Shown: positions 1 to 10,947 of the stretch, piece by piece
Layout of the letters: every line of letters begins with the position of its first letter
Position numbering within the stretch: position 1 is the first letter of the stretch
Origin: Alopecurus myosuroides
Lineage: Eukaryota > Streptophyta > Magnoliopsida > Poales > Poaceae
Direction of reading: 5' to 3'
Assembly (NCBI GenBank): GCA_028641055.1
Contig: CM054060.1
Span: 59,743,852 to 59,807,851 of the forward strand
Length of the DNA stretch: 64,000 bases
Position numbers and translations under genes: made by a program
The notes under the pieces: model-generated
What the model saw: the letters and a program-made list of their open reading frames with translations, nothing else
What the model was told of the DNA's origin: nothing
The model's database searches: none

Positions 1-1857
1 TGGGCACCCCGTTGCCATCTCTTCTATCAATTGGATAAGTGTATGAAGCCACTAGTCCAGGGTGTGAAATCCAATCAACAAGTGAGATAAATATTCTCTA
101 TTTACATCCTCATGAGCAAAAACACGAACACAAAACAGGAGTAATTTTGAAATTTTTAAAGGTAACATATGAGAAATTTACTTGGAGTGGCAATTAAATA
201 ACACATCTAGGTAGGTATAGTGGACACATTTGGCATACTTGGGTTTTTGGGAGTTGGATTGCACGAGTAGAGCTCATACTCAGTACAGGTGGAGGCTAGT
301 AAAAGACTGGGAGCGACAAATCAAGAGAGCATAAGAGCCATAGTCATGCATAGCGACATAAACATCATTAATAAAAGCATAAGTGGTGCCACAAGTTCAA
401 AAACTAAATGATCATGGAGGCTATAAGTTACTGGTTCATAGTAATAAACATCGCGTGAGCATGCGCCAAGTCAACCAAATAAAACATTCAAAGGAGAACA
501 CCACAAATTTATGCTTCAATATGACAAGAACAACTCGTGATTCTTTCAATGGCACATTAAATATTCTCAGCTATTTGAGGATAATCATGCTACTAAATAA
601 CCACAAGGATTTATAACTAAAATAACATCTAGCATAATATGAAAAAGTCTAGCCACAGTCTATACAAGCTTCTACTTGCATCGTTAAAAATTCTACTTCA
701 AGCAGCAGTTTCTTTTCCCAACAAGCACTATACAAAACATGCTTTAACAAAAACTCTCTAAATGCTACAGAAAGCAAGCATGAGAGTACTAACATAACAC
801 TACTAAAACTAACAGCTTTGAACAAGATATGCAATGAAAACAAGAGCTAAACAGGAATTTTTGCAGCAACTAGAAGAAAAACTAAGAATACTAGCATAGC
901 AAGTATTCAAACGAAAAAGCGGAGCATGTCTCTCTCACAAACAAAGAATGCTAGGTTCCAAATATATTACTGCAGCAAGAAAAACAAAAGAAAACAAATG
1001 AAAACAAAACAAAACAAAACAAAACAAAACAAAAGCAAACAGACGCTCCAAGTAAACTTTATATGATGTGACTGAATAAAAATATAGTTTCACTAGAAGT
1101 GACCTGATAGATTGTTGATGAAGAAGGGGATGCCTTGAGCATCCTCAAGCTTATATGCTTGAGTATTCTAAAAATATTCTTGGATGAACCACGGGGGCAT
1201 CCTCAAGCTTTGACCTTGCACTCTTCTAGATCACATATATCACCCTCTTCTCTTGACCCTTGAAAACTTCCTTCACACCACACTTAGAGAGTAATTCGCA
1301 TTAGAGGGTTAGTGCAACAATTAAAAATCCATTGGTTATGTATGGAACAAGTGATATTGATCCATTTAAACATAAGCTACAGCCACTGATGTTTCGTGAA
1401 GCAAAGAAATCCACTTGACATCGCAAAAGAGCAAATGCAAGAAAAATGGTAGAATCTGTCAAAACCAGAACAATCTATAAAGACGAATTTTTTTGAGGAA
1501 CTTACGTTTCTCAGATCGAAAAACTTAAAGAACGAAAAAGTTGCGGAGTTAGCCGGGGAATAAGCACAAAACATTTCAGGTCATTCTTATTTTTCTGTGA
1601 TTTTTACGATTTTTTACGGTGGACAGCAGAAATCTGTTTTCTGCGCAGAAATCCGAAAACCAACTCCAACTCTCGTCTGAAACCTTACTTGTCACTACTA
1701 AAACATGAAAAGAAAGATACAAAGGATTTTCTACAGAAGTATACAACCCCTTGACTCAAAGAAAACAGAGAAAAAAAAAGCAAAAAATAAAACCATGGGT
1801 TATCTCCCAAGAAGTGTTTTTCTTTAACGCCTTTTAGCTAGGCCCGTAAAAGTGGAA

Positions 1858-2723
1858 TCAAGTATTTTCAAGTGAAGAAGCATCCAAATTGTTACGAGGC
1901 TTACGTTTATCTTTCTTACCCTTATTCTTTCTTTTAGGGAACTGATGGTATGCACATGATTTTGGAGTAAAAGTCATGGTACCTCTCTCCATATCAATAG
2001 TTGCTCCTAAGAGCTTCAACAGAGATCTTCCAAAAGTAATTTGGCCCTCTCCTACACATTCAATAACAAGATAATCAATGGGTACCATTCTTCCTAGGAT
2101 TTTTGTAAATATTCCCTCAGCTATCCCAATGGGAAATATAGTGGTGTTATTAGTGAGACGTATTTCTTCTCCTCCCTCGGTAAGTCTCCAAGTATTCAAA
2201 CATTCATAAATTTCTTTAGGCATAAGACAAAATCAGACATAATATCACAGCGAGCATAAAACGTTTCACCATTAATAGTAACCTTCACAGTAAGGATTAT
2301 ATTTGAGGCTTCAAATTTTATTGGAACATGATCAAGGTGTTCACGAATCCGATTATGACCCTCACTTAAGCAAGAAACATGTGTCTCAAGGGTATTCAAT
2401 CTAGCATAAATACTTGCAAAGGCTTTATCAGAGCTACTAGGTGAGTTGTAGGTGACAATTAATTTTTTTATAGCATCAAAATCTTGATATTCATCACAAT
2501 GAAGGAAATCTCCTCCTACCACAGTATCCAAAGCACATCTATAGTAAAGAACAAGACCTAAATAAAAGCTACACAGAAATAGGCTTAGAGTCATTTTAGG
2601 TTCAATTTTGCAATAGAAATCAAAAACTCTAGACCAAGCTTCCTTGAAACTCTCATCATTCCTTTGTTTAAAAGTGGAAATAATTTCCTCATGCGACAAG
2701 GTAATAGGAACAAGAGTATTCAT
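1858..2723 (-). pseudogene. gag / retroviral-type aspartic protease remnant of element A
   Basis: The reading frame starts at the ATG at 2723 (MNTLVPIT...) and encodes a gag-like core with the segment FKQRNDESFKEAWSRV followed by a YLGL...LDTVVGGDF block, the pattern of plant Gypsy gag (Retrotrans_gag). Around 2196-2260 it passes, by a frame change, into a segment beginning MPKEIYECLN with the later block PIDYLVIE, which matches the region after the catalytic loop of plant retroelement aspartic proteases. The expected catalytic D-S/T-G reads CDIMSDF here, so the active site looks destroyed. The C-terminus is lysine-rich and ends DASSLENT, the same ending as in element B. This is a decayed gag-protease gene with no polymerase downstream. 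Confidence 0.7.
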
Positions 2724-2890
2724 TTTAACAAGACTAAAAGCAGAAATAAAACTACAGCTAGAATAAGAAATATTTTTTGTGTTTTTGATAAAGGGAAGCA
2801 AAGAAGACAAAATAAAATAAACTAAGCAAAACAAAAACAAAGTAAACATATCGGAAGTGAGAGACTCCCCTTGCATAAATTCTCTTCCTC

Positions 2891-2980
2891 CCCGGCAACG
2901 GCGCCAGAAAACTTGATGGTGTATAGTTGACAGGAGGTTGCTTTCTCTTGAAGACCTTGAAATCCCCGGGAACGGCGCCA
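2891..2980 (-). other. Duplicated primer-binding site of element A (tRNA-Asp type)
   Basis: Two copies of a tRNA-Asp 3'-end complement occur 74 bp apart. The first, next to the LTR, is at 2965-2980 (plus strand CCCGGGAACGGCGCCA) and the second at 2891-2906 (CCCGGCAACGGCGCCA). The inner copy is the better match to CCCGGCAACGGCGCCA of plant tRNA-Asp. The DNA just outside the inner copy ends in an LTR-end-like CACCATCA followed by AGTTTTC, so the whole LTR-end/PBS junction appears duplicated. Confidence 0.75.
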
Positions 2981-2988
2981 GAAAACTT

Positions 2989-4578
2989 TGATGCAAACGT
3001 TGGTAAAGCCCAAGTGGAAGGTTGTGAAGAGTGCAGCGGCAAGTTTTCCCTCAAAAAAGGAAACAAGGTTGAATCGACCAGTAGGAGGACAAGCAATCTC
3101 TGAAGGTTGATGCAGCTGAGGTGGCAGGGCGCACTACCGATTCAGCAGCAACGTGGAACCTACACAACACAATCAAATCACTTTGTCCCAACGTAGCAGT
3201 GAGGTTGTCAATCTCACTGGTTTTGCTGAACACAAAGAGGTTAAACATATGGTGTGGAAAACAGCAGGAAAACATTATGAAAGCAGTAGCAGCAGTATGA
3301 AAGCAGTAGGTGTTTTATCAGTCTGAGGAAAATGGACCGGGGTCCACAGTTCACTAGTGGTGTCTCTCCGTGAACGATAAATAACATGTGTGGTGAACAA
3401 ATTACAGCTAGGAAATTGACAGAAATGAAGGCTACACCATAGTGCATATGCAAGGCATAGAGATTACTATGTGATTCATGCGGGCATTGCAACAAAATAC
3501 ATAGACCGTCATCCAACTACATCTACGTCTAATAATCCACCCTCTGAATATCATCCGAACAAACGTTGGGTATTAAGTTGCTAGCAACAGATTATCACAG
3601 TAAGCAAAGTGTGTAATGTAAACAATGAAAACTAGGTAAACACCGTTGTTTTCTCCCTAATGGCAACATCACATACTCCATCCGTCATGTTTCTGTCACT
3701 CGAGCATAGATGCAAAGGAGGCATGAACCCACTATCGAGCATAAATACTCCCTCTTGGAGTTACTAGCATCTACTTGGCCAGAGCATCTACTGATAACGG
3801 AGAGCATGCAAGATCATAAATAACATAAGCATGAAGATAACATGATAGATTGATAATCAAAAGACATATCATTCAACATTCAGCAGATCCCAGCAAACAC
3901 AACATGTAGAATTACATAAAGATGATCTCGATCATGTGAGGCAGCTCACAAGATCTAAACATGAGGTACAAAGTGGAGTGAACAACCATCTAGCTACTGC
4001 TATGGACCCGTAGTTCAGGGATGAACTACCCACGCATCACTTTGGAGGAGGGCATGGTGGTGTAGACCCCTCCGGTGAGGAATTCCCCTCCCGACAGGGT
4101 GCCGGGGAGATCTCCAGAACCCTCCTGATCTCGGGATGATGATGACGGCGGCCTCGGGTGTTTCTCGGGACGAAGTGGTATATATTTAGGGTTTACGTCT
4201 CAGGGGGTATAAATAGGCGAAAGGGCAAAGGCGGTGGAGGCCGGGGGGCACACACCACCCCATGGCGCGGCCATGGGGCGCGCCGCCCTATGGTGTGGGC
4301 CCCCTGTGGCCCCCCTCCGTGTCTCTTCGGGACTCTGTGGAACCTTCAAGAATTTTAAGACTTCCGGGCTTTGAATTTTCCAATTCCGAGAATATTTCCA
4401 GAACAACTTTTCTGAAATTAAAAACAGCAGAAAACAGAGAACTGGCTCTGTGGTATCTTGACAATAGGTTAGTCCGGAAAATCGATAAAAATGGCATAAA
4501 GTGTATAGCAAACATGTGGGAAACAATAAGAAAACAATATGGAACATCAGAAATTAAGAATATGTTTATGACGTATCA
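2989..4578 (-). repeat. 5' LTR of element A (1590 bp)
   Basis: On the minus strand the LTR begins TGATACGTCATA at 4578 and ends GCATCA at 2989, 8 bp from the primer site. It has the same termini and layout as the LTRs of F, B and C. Short ORFs on both strands inside it are noncoding. Confidence 0.85.
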
Positions 4579-4990
4579 CGTGCCTCAAGATTGAAGGTTA
4601 CCTACGGTGGAAGGTGAACTAGGCCTTTTTTGCGAGGTTCATCAAAGAATAGGTGAGGCCTCTGTGTCGTTGAGTAGGACTCTCGTGGCGAGCTCACACC
4701 CCTCCAACGAGACGTACTCCCCTCAAAAGGAGAAACTTGGAAATACATCATCGTCTCAGTGTTTCTCAGTTATTTCTACACCCGAGCTATTTACTTATGC
4801 AATTTACATTGTGATAGCATTCGTGATTGAAGTCATATATCTTGCTATCACTTCGTTACTTGTCTTCCTTGGCATAAGTTGTTGGTGCACTTAGTTGAGA
4901 CTAGATTATTTAGGTTGCGTGCTTATTAATTTAAACACCAAGTTTATTTCGGCATTTAGCAAGCCATAACCGGAAAAAATTTAATCGCCT
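4579..4990 (+). mobile_element. Copia-type LTR fragment
   Basis: The block containing GAGGCCT, a run on the theme CACCCCTCCAACGAGACGTACTCC, and the ending with AACCGGAAAAAATTT match, in opposite orientation, motifs in the LTR of Copia element E (42170-42240). Element A interrupts its left side and it stops abruptly near 4990. It is a truncated LTR with no coding capacity. Confidence 0.55.
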
Positions 4991-5480
4991 CACCAAGCCA
5001 CCCAGTAGAGAACCAGGAGCAAAAAAGGTCCAGCATGCGCACGTTCCAGAAGCCGCCATGTAGTTTTTCATCAACCCATTTTTAGGAGGGATCAACGCAA
5101 TGACTTTGTCTAGACAGCAGTCGACACTGCCACGACGCCAAACAATGCCACTTCCATGTGCGCGTCCATCATCCAGCGTCCGCCGCCGAGCCACGCTAGA
5201 CCATGCCCCAGAAACTCGTCGTTGTCAATGCAGTAGATGCCACGCTGCTCCGCCCTGGCCAGCGCCCGAGGAGCACATGGAGACCTCGCCCAGCCACTGA
5301 AGACATAAACTTGTCCCTCTAGCTGATGGGTGACTACAAATATGATGACTAGGGAGGAACAACGCAGGAACTTGCCATCATCCAATTCGGGACGCCTGAA
5401 TCTAGGATTTCCCCTGGAGCATACAGGGAACAAGAACAGCCAACCGCGCCTCCAGCGAGGTAAACTTTTTTTTTTTTCGA
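4991..5480. repeat. Unassigned repeat fragment related to 9180-9260
   Basis: The start CCTCACCAAGCC and following bases resemble 9190-9230 in the larger GC-rich repeat at 8950-10412. A T-rich run at 5467-5478 closes it. Overlapping ORFs occur on both strands but no protein family is recognisable. It may be a fragment of the same retroelement-like repeat. Confidence 0.35.
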
Positions 5481-5639
5481 GAACTACGATAGGAGATCTG
5501 TGTGTCATTTTCTTAACCATGAGAGAAGAACTATTCTAGCATTGATGCATCCATAGTTGCCTCTAGATCGATATTAATATATGCTCCTTTTCAAAAAAAG
5601 ATAGTTGCCTCTAAATATGGCAGACCAAGATAAGGATTA

Positions 5640-5896
5640 GGCCCCGCTTGGTTGGGCGTATTTTAGCCCAAAACCCCCGTGATTTCCGGAGCCAGGCTAA
5701 TTTCCGACGGAGGTCCGTAATGGTGCTTGGTTTGCTGTTTAATTATCCAATCCGGCCCGTTTCTTAGCCCAATCATCCGTAAATGTCAACAGACCAGCGA
5801 TGCTCCGTATAATATGCGCTGGTTTTCTTGTGCACTCGCACATACGCGCGGAAACTGTTACAGACGGGAAAAAAAGCTAACCTCCCAAGCGGGGCC
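5640..5896. mobile_element. Tourist-type (PIF/Harbinger) MITE, 257 bp
   Basis: The terminal inverted repeats are GGCCCCGCTTGG at the left and CCAAGCGGGGCC at the right, flanked by a direct TTA at 5637-5639 and 5897-5899. The 3-bp TTA target duplication and size fit PIF/Harbinger-derived MITEs. It has no coding capacity. Confidence 0.85.
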
Positions 5897-6085
5897 TTAG
5901 TGACAAAGGGGTCTCCTTGACGAATCCACCTCTTAATTTGATTGAAAATAAGGGTTGACTTCGTCATTTACATTGATCTCGCGCTAATGGTGTGAGCCAA
6001 ATTCCAATCCACGCACAACCAGCGACACCTTCGATTTGAAGAACATAGTGTTTTTCCATGTTACGGGCCAAGTCTATTTTAAAAC

Positions 6086-6668
6086 GAGCGAATTCCATTT
6101 TTTACCTCCTAAAATTACTTTTGTGCCATCTTTTACCCAATTTAACAGAAATTGTTGAATAATACCCCATTTAACAAAAATTTCTTCCACTTTTTACCCC
6201 TTTCTATATTTTACCACGTCCTGTCTGGTGGGCGCGACACATGTCGTGCCACCACGGGTGCTCCGCTCCTGCAGTCCTCTCCCACCCGCTCCAATTAATT
6301 CTGCGCCGCCTCTAAGTCCCGACTCTTGCGCCAAATCCCTAGCTCGAGACGGTAAACAAGAAAAGGGAAAGAAGAGAGGGATGCGGTCTAGTACCGAGAC
6401 GTCCATGCGATGGGGTCTGGCTCAATTTGACCGGCCCATGTTAAAAAGGAACAAAGTTAACCACCTCCGCTCGGCTCGGCTCAAATGATGACTAGGACAC
6501 TCCACGTCAGACTGAGGGTGGGACCCACCGGTCAGGACGTGTAAAATATAGAAAGGGGTAAAAAGTGGAAGAAGTTATATTAAATGGGGTATTTTTCAGC
6601 AATTTTAGTTAAATTGGGTAAAAAGTGGCACAAAAGTAATTTTAGGGGGTAAAAAGTGGAATCCACTC
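6086..6668. mobile_element. Mutator-type MITE with long terminal inverted repeats, 583 bp
   Basis: About 130 bp at each end (6086-6215 and 6540-6668) form a long inverted repeat; the tips are GAGCGAATTCCA and, inverted, GAGTGGATTCCA. A 9-bp direct repeat TTTTAAAAC flanks it exactly at 6077-6085 and 6669-6677, the hallmark of Mutator-like elements. The GC-rich centre has ORFs in several frames but no recognisable protein. Confidence 0.85.
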
Positions 6669-6677
6669 TTTTAAAAC

Positions 6678-7470
6678 TGATCATACATATTTTATTCTAG
6701 CACAATCTCAGGAAGGGTTTCGTGAAGTTCTGCCTACCCGGAACGAATATGGGGCCAGGTTTCATCTCATTCTACAAAGGTTGATTTCTCGGTCATGCTC
6801 CTATGGCTCACGCACATGTTCCTTAACACATCGCCCGTATACAGAAAACTGGTTTCCCACAAGGAGTCTTCAACGTGTCAAAGCAAATGGGTTTGTCTCT
6901 CACAGAATGAAAGGGTCTTCAACGTGGCAAAGCAATGGGCTTGTCTCTCTTCACTTTCAAGAGCATCGAGCAAACCCATAAACTCAGTAAACCGACCTAG
7001 CTAATAGCATTTGTGACACGCTATGTACTTGGTTCTCTCCACTATCTTATTTCACTCATGCCGAAACAACATACGCAAAGTGTAACAAGGCTTCATTGTT
7101 CATAGGGAAATATAGAGTTGAAGGACATGGCTAAGCTAAAGAGATGTACTATATATATGAAAAGAGAGATGCAGAGCCACAACTTCTCTGTAGCTTTTTT
7201 GTGTGGACAAGCAACGATAGGCAAACTAAAACCATGTGACTATCATAGTAAAAGCGCATTCTAGATTTCGAATTGTGCATGCATGGCCTCACACGATATG
7301 CATGATTTAGGCAATTAATGGAAATCCTGTAATGATCAGGCAGAAGCTGCCGAGTTCTTCTGCGCCGAACCGCTCTATTGCATCTTTGAAGCACTGCAAC
7401 GAGGTTCCGCAGGTTGCATCGCATGTGTAGGAATGACAGATTGGATGGTATACTTGACCACACAGACCAA
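6678..7470. repeat. Oldest diverged copy of the SPT5 3'-flank repeat unit
   Basis: Several blocks match both 23380-23800 and 26410-26880: AAACTGGTTTCCCAC, GAGCAAACCCATAAACTCA, TTGGTTCTCTCCACTATCT followed by TTTCACTC, and a later GGATGGTAT block shared with 24386. The sequence is noncoding. It is interrupted at 7470 by the CACTA miniature element. Confidence 0.6.
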
Positions 7471-8725
7471 CACTACTAGGAAAAGGCCTATAGCCGCATC
7501 CCATAGCGACGGCGCACGTGCATTTGTCTACGCCAGCGGTATGTACCCCTGGCGCGCAAAATGTTGGTGCGCCGGCGCTAGCCCGTTACCCCCGGCGCGC
7601 ACGCAACGCCCGCCGGCAGTAAAGGCATATCACCCCCGTCCCCTCTGGTAAACTTACCCCCGACGCCCCGCTTCCCCGCGCGCCGGCGGCAACTGCACTT
7701 ACCCCCGGCGCGTTGTGTGGCCACTGCGCCGGCGGTAACCCTACACTTACCCCCGGCGCGGCTGCATGCATACGCGCTGGCGGTAAATCCAGGATTTTTC
7801 TCTCCACACACACACATCCTGGACCGCTTTTTTTAATTTTGTAAAGCAGAAACGAAAATGATAAAATATTCAAAAAAAAAATTCTTTGATATATGGGTAT
7901 GGTGTACTGTCTAGTTGATATAGAAAATTTGAAATACTCCATTTGACATTTTATGCAAAATTCAAAAATAAAACGTAAAACGGCCCTAACTTTTGCATAC
8001 GACGTCGAAAAAACGCGTTTAATATATCAAAAAATCGTGAGCAAATTTCCAATCCAACCTCACTCGCCTTCGGCCTGTGAGGTTTTTTTAGAATCAGCAA
8101 ATTCCAAAAGGAAAAAAAAGTTATTTGAGACAGACTAAATTTTCCTACATAATCAAATTAATAAAAAAATGTTTTTATTTAGAAAAGATAATAAGGATAT
8201 CATATTTGGATTCCTCGTATTCTTCTGATCAATGTAGACATATCATTTGTCGAATTTGTAATTACGGATTTGTAGATATGGTGCAATAGTTAAGAGGATT
8301 GATAGTACTATACTTACAAGAAAGAATGAGTTGTTCCTAGGTAGAGTAGTGGGATGGAACTATGAAATTAAGCGTGCTCAGGGTAGAGTAGTGGGAGGAT
8401 GGATGACCGAGTGGGAACTTGACTAAACTTGACAAAGGGGACCTAGAATGATAGGGAATATATATTTTTATTTGTTTTGAAAAAAAATAAAATTTATAAA
8501 AAAATAAAAAAAATTCCAAAAAACAAATTTGGAAAAATAAAATTCTGAATGTTACCGCCGACGCGTGGGATGTTGGTGCGCCTGCGGTAAGTTTTTACCG
8601 CCGACGCAGTGAGTCTGCGCGCCGGCGGTAACTTTTTACCACCGGCGTGAGCAATGCCAGCGCGCGCCTATGCGTAGGCGGTAAGTCTATTTAGCGCGCC
8701 GGCGGTAAGTCTTTTCCTAGTAGTG
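7471..8725. mobile_element. Non-autonomous miniature CACTA element, 1255 bp
   Basis: It begins CACTACTAGGAAAAG and ends CTTTTCCTAGTAGTG, a 15-bp near-perfect terminal inverted repeat, flanked by the 3-bp direct repeat CAA at 7468-7470 and 8726-8728. Subterminal arrays of GCGCCGGCGGTAA-like units lie at 7550-7790 and 8550-8715 in both orientations, as expected for transposase-binding repeats. The middle is AT-rich. No transposase is present. Confidence 0.9.
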
Positions 8726-8949
8726 CAACTAGACAAATCTAAAGGTGATGAGTTTAAATGGGAATACAGAGTTAAACATGTTGAAGGCCTAAAAGAAATA
8801 GAATGATACGGATTAATGTCTATCTCAGATTTAGAAAGATTGAACATTTGGAAGCATATATATTTGTAGAAACGGAAATACTGGGCCAGTTTTTCCTTGG
8901 GGCACATCAAATAAGAGTACAATCATTGGCAAGTCCACTGACTATTGAG
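8726..8949. other. Short unassigned spacer
   Basis: This AT-rich DNA lies between the CACTA miniature and the next repeat. It probably continues the flank of the 6678-7470 repeat copy, but I could not align it convincingly. No gene is seen. Confidence 0.3.
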
Positions 8950-10412
8950 TTTTTTTTTAGAAACGGAGGTTCTACCCCGGCTTCTGCATCAAATTGATGC
9001 ACACAGCCGGATTTTATTAATGATAAAATAGAAACCACGAAGCCTTACAAGTGAAAACCAAAACCAGTTAAACCTGAAGCCACCAACCTAGCGAAATCTC
9101 GCTACCTAAAAGACTGATGAAGGGGGTGGTCAAGCACAGGGCCGATGCCCTGTCAACCCACCGACGCGCATCATCTAAAAAACCGAAGGCCTCACCAAGC
9201 CGCCCGACAGCGAGCAAGGGGCACAATTGGTCCGGTTCATCGCAGTGCACACCGACGTACACCCTCCAGACGTTGTCACCGCTGTCTTCCGCTCACCCGC
9301 CTTCAGGAAAGAGATCAAGGCTTTCACCATGCCAGACCTGCCGTCGATGCCGCCAAGACACCAACCAGCACCACCGCCCTGCGCGTTGTCCATCGTCCTG
9401 CGTCCATCACCGAGACCCTGCGGCACCACGCCGCCGAGCCCCACTGTCGTCGATGCAGTAGAGAAACCACCGCCTCATCTTCAGGTCCCTCCAACCATTG
9501 CTTCAAAATGATGCCCTCAGGAGGAAGATCGACACCAATGGCGCCGTCATAATCCAATCCCGGAGATCGAGATTTAGGTTTTCACCTGAAGCAAGACGAA
9601 CGAGGAATCACGAACTGCAATGACGATGCCCTAGGAGAAAACGACGTCAAAGGCGCCGCCATCGTCCGCCATGACCGAAGTCTGCGCGATTTTCATCGGC
9701 AGTCGCTCCCCCAACGCTGGAACTGGTTGGATCTTCACAGTGGCGCGGCGTGAGCTCCACCATTGGGACCTCGGCAGGGGACCTCCAAACACCCCTCGCC
9801 GACCCCTCCACGCGTCGTCGGCCAGCCAAGAGCGAACCCACGACAGATCGGAGCAGGGATCCGATCTACGGCCTCCACGTTCGCCGGAATCACCATCGGA
9901 AGATGGCTGCCGCCGCCGGCCGACAAGGAAGGTTTCCTTGTCGCCGCCTCCATCATGGGAACCAAAAACAAGGACTGGATGGAGGAGATCCAGCCCGCCG
10001 CCATCATGCCGGATGCCGACACCGCCACGATGCCCAGCCACCGGAGACACTCGGTGCCCCCGCACCAACTGACGCCGATCCGTCGAAGCCACCCGAGCCC
10101 ATAGGCCCGATGACCACCGCCGGCACCGACCGCAGCGGAGCCACCGTCGCGAGCATGCCGGGTTGCCGCCGTGACCGATGCGTGTGCCTCCTCGCCGGAT
10201 CCCGCAGCGCCACGCCGCCGAACTCCGCCGGACCTCGCACCGCGGCCACCGAAGGCGATCCCAACCGCCGCGCGCACGGAGAGGCGCCGCCAAGGCTTTG
10301 CCCGGCGATGCCTCGGGCGACGACGAGGGAGGAGAGGGACGGGTGGGGGACCTTGAGGCGGCGGTGGCGATCTCCCCCGAGCCGCCTAGGGTTAGGCGGC
10401 GCGAGGGCTAGG
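8950..10412 (-). repeat. GC-rich retroelement-like repeat of unknown class
   Basis: The plus strand opens with T9 (8950-8958) followed by AAACGGAGGTTCTACCCCGG and closes with GGTTAGGCGGCGCGAGGG. Read on the minus strand it therefore starts GC-rich and ends in an A-tail, like a retroposed transcript. Long ORFs exist in nearly every frame, which reflects GC richness rather than coding; none has a known domain. No target-site duplication was found. Confidence 0.4.
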
Positions 10413-10415
10413 CAG

Positions 10416-10833
10416 TCTAAATAAATCCAGTACTGAGTATAGAGTTGATACGCACAACGGCGCAAGTCCAGTACTTGGAAACAATTATCTTCCTTTACAG
10501 TTACTAAGTCATTTCTTGAATATGTAATTTATGATTTCCCAGAAGGTCCGGATAGTGCTTGGAAGTCATGGTGATAAAAAGATACGAACACAACTCACCA
10601 AACTAATTTGTATATTGCCCTTCAGGTTCCATGGTTATTCGGAAGCAAAAAAATAAGAAGTTCAGTCTTATGAAAAGTATTCACAGACCTGATAATTGTT
10701 GAAAAATGTAAAAGTTCGAGATGTTCCACTTGCTCAATACATTATGGTGCCATATGAGTGTTGGACCATCAACAACCCATCTAGATGTTTCACTACCCTT
10801 GTTATAATTGTCTATACTTGACTTTGGATACAG
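10416..10833. repeat. Left part of repeat unit 1 (duplicated SPT5 flank)
   Basis: This matches 25700-26000 by eye: ATTCACAGACCTGATAATTG against ATTCATAGTCCTAATAATTG, ACTTGCTCAATA against GCTTGCTCAATA, and CTATACTTGAC in both. The copy is interrupted at 10833 by the LINE and resumes after the CACTA element at 23050. Confidence 0.6.
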
Positions 10834-10947
10834 TTTTTTTTTTTGATAATAAGATTACTATATAAAATAGCACACAAGCCGCCTCATTAAAAACCTTCCA
10901 GTCCACTCAGGTACCCTGGTAAGGAAAAGAGTGCGAAAACTTGCTGC

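Larger units (their letters stand above)
1..4578 (-). mobile_element. LTR retrotransposon A, partial (gag/protease type, no pol seen)
   Basis: The 5' LTR, primer site and about 3 kb of internal DNA are present; the 3' LTR lies left of the window. Positions 1-1857 align by eye with the internal 3' region of element B (about 45595-47415) and, inverted, with element C (about 61735-63600). That stretch is AT-rich and noncoding, so short ORFs in it were not called. Coding capacity is limited to a broken gag-plus-aspartic-protease frame at 1858-2723, with no reverse transcriptase or integrase. The internal region of sister element B is about 3.7 kb, so A probably ends roughly 2.3 kb outside the window. 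The tRNA-Asp-type primer site fits Gypsy-like Triticeae families; the named family was not assigned. It is probably non-autonomous. Confidence 0.85.

Noticed and set aside
4158..4594. ORFs on both strands in LTR A (and equivalents in B, F, C)
   Set aside because: They recur only as frame-shifted translations of the LTR and differ between copies.
7578..7942. ORFs on the minus strand in the CACTA miniature element
   Set aside because: They lie in the subterminal GC-rich repeats and simply translate the repeat unit.
9117..10424. Several overlapping GC-rich ORFs of 60-220 codons on both strands
   Set aside because: Long frames are open in almost every phase, composition is Pro/Arg/Ala-rich and no domain is visible. 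This is expected from GC-rich repeat DNA.
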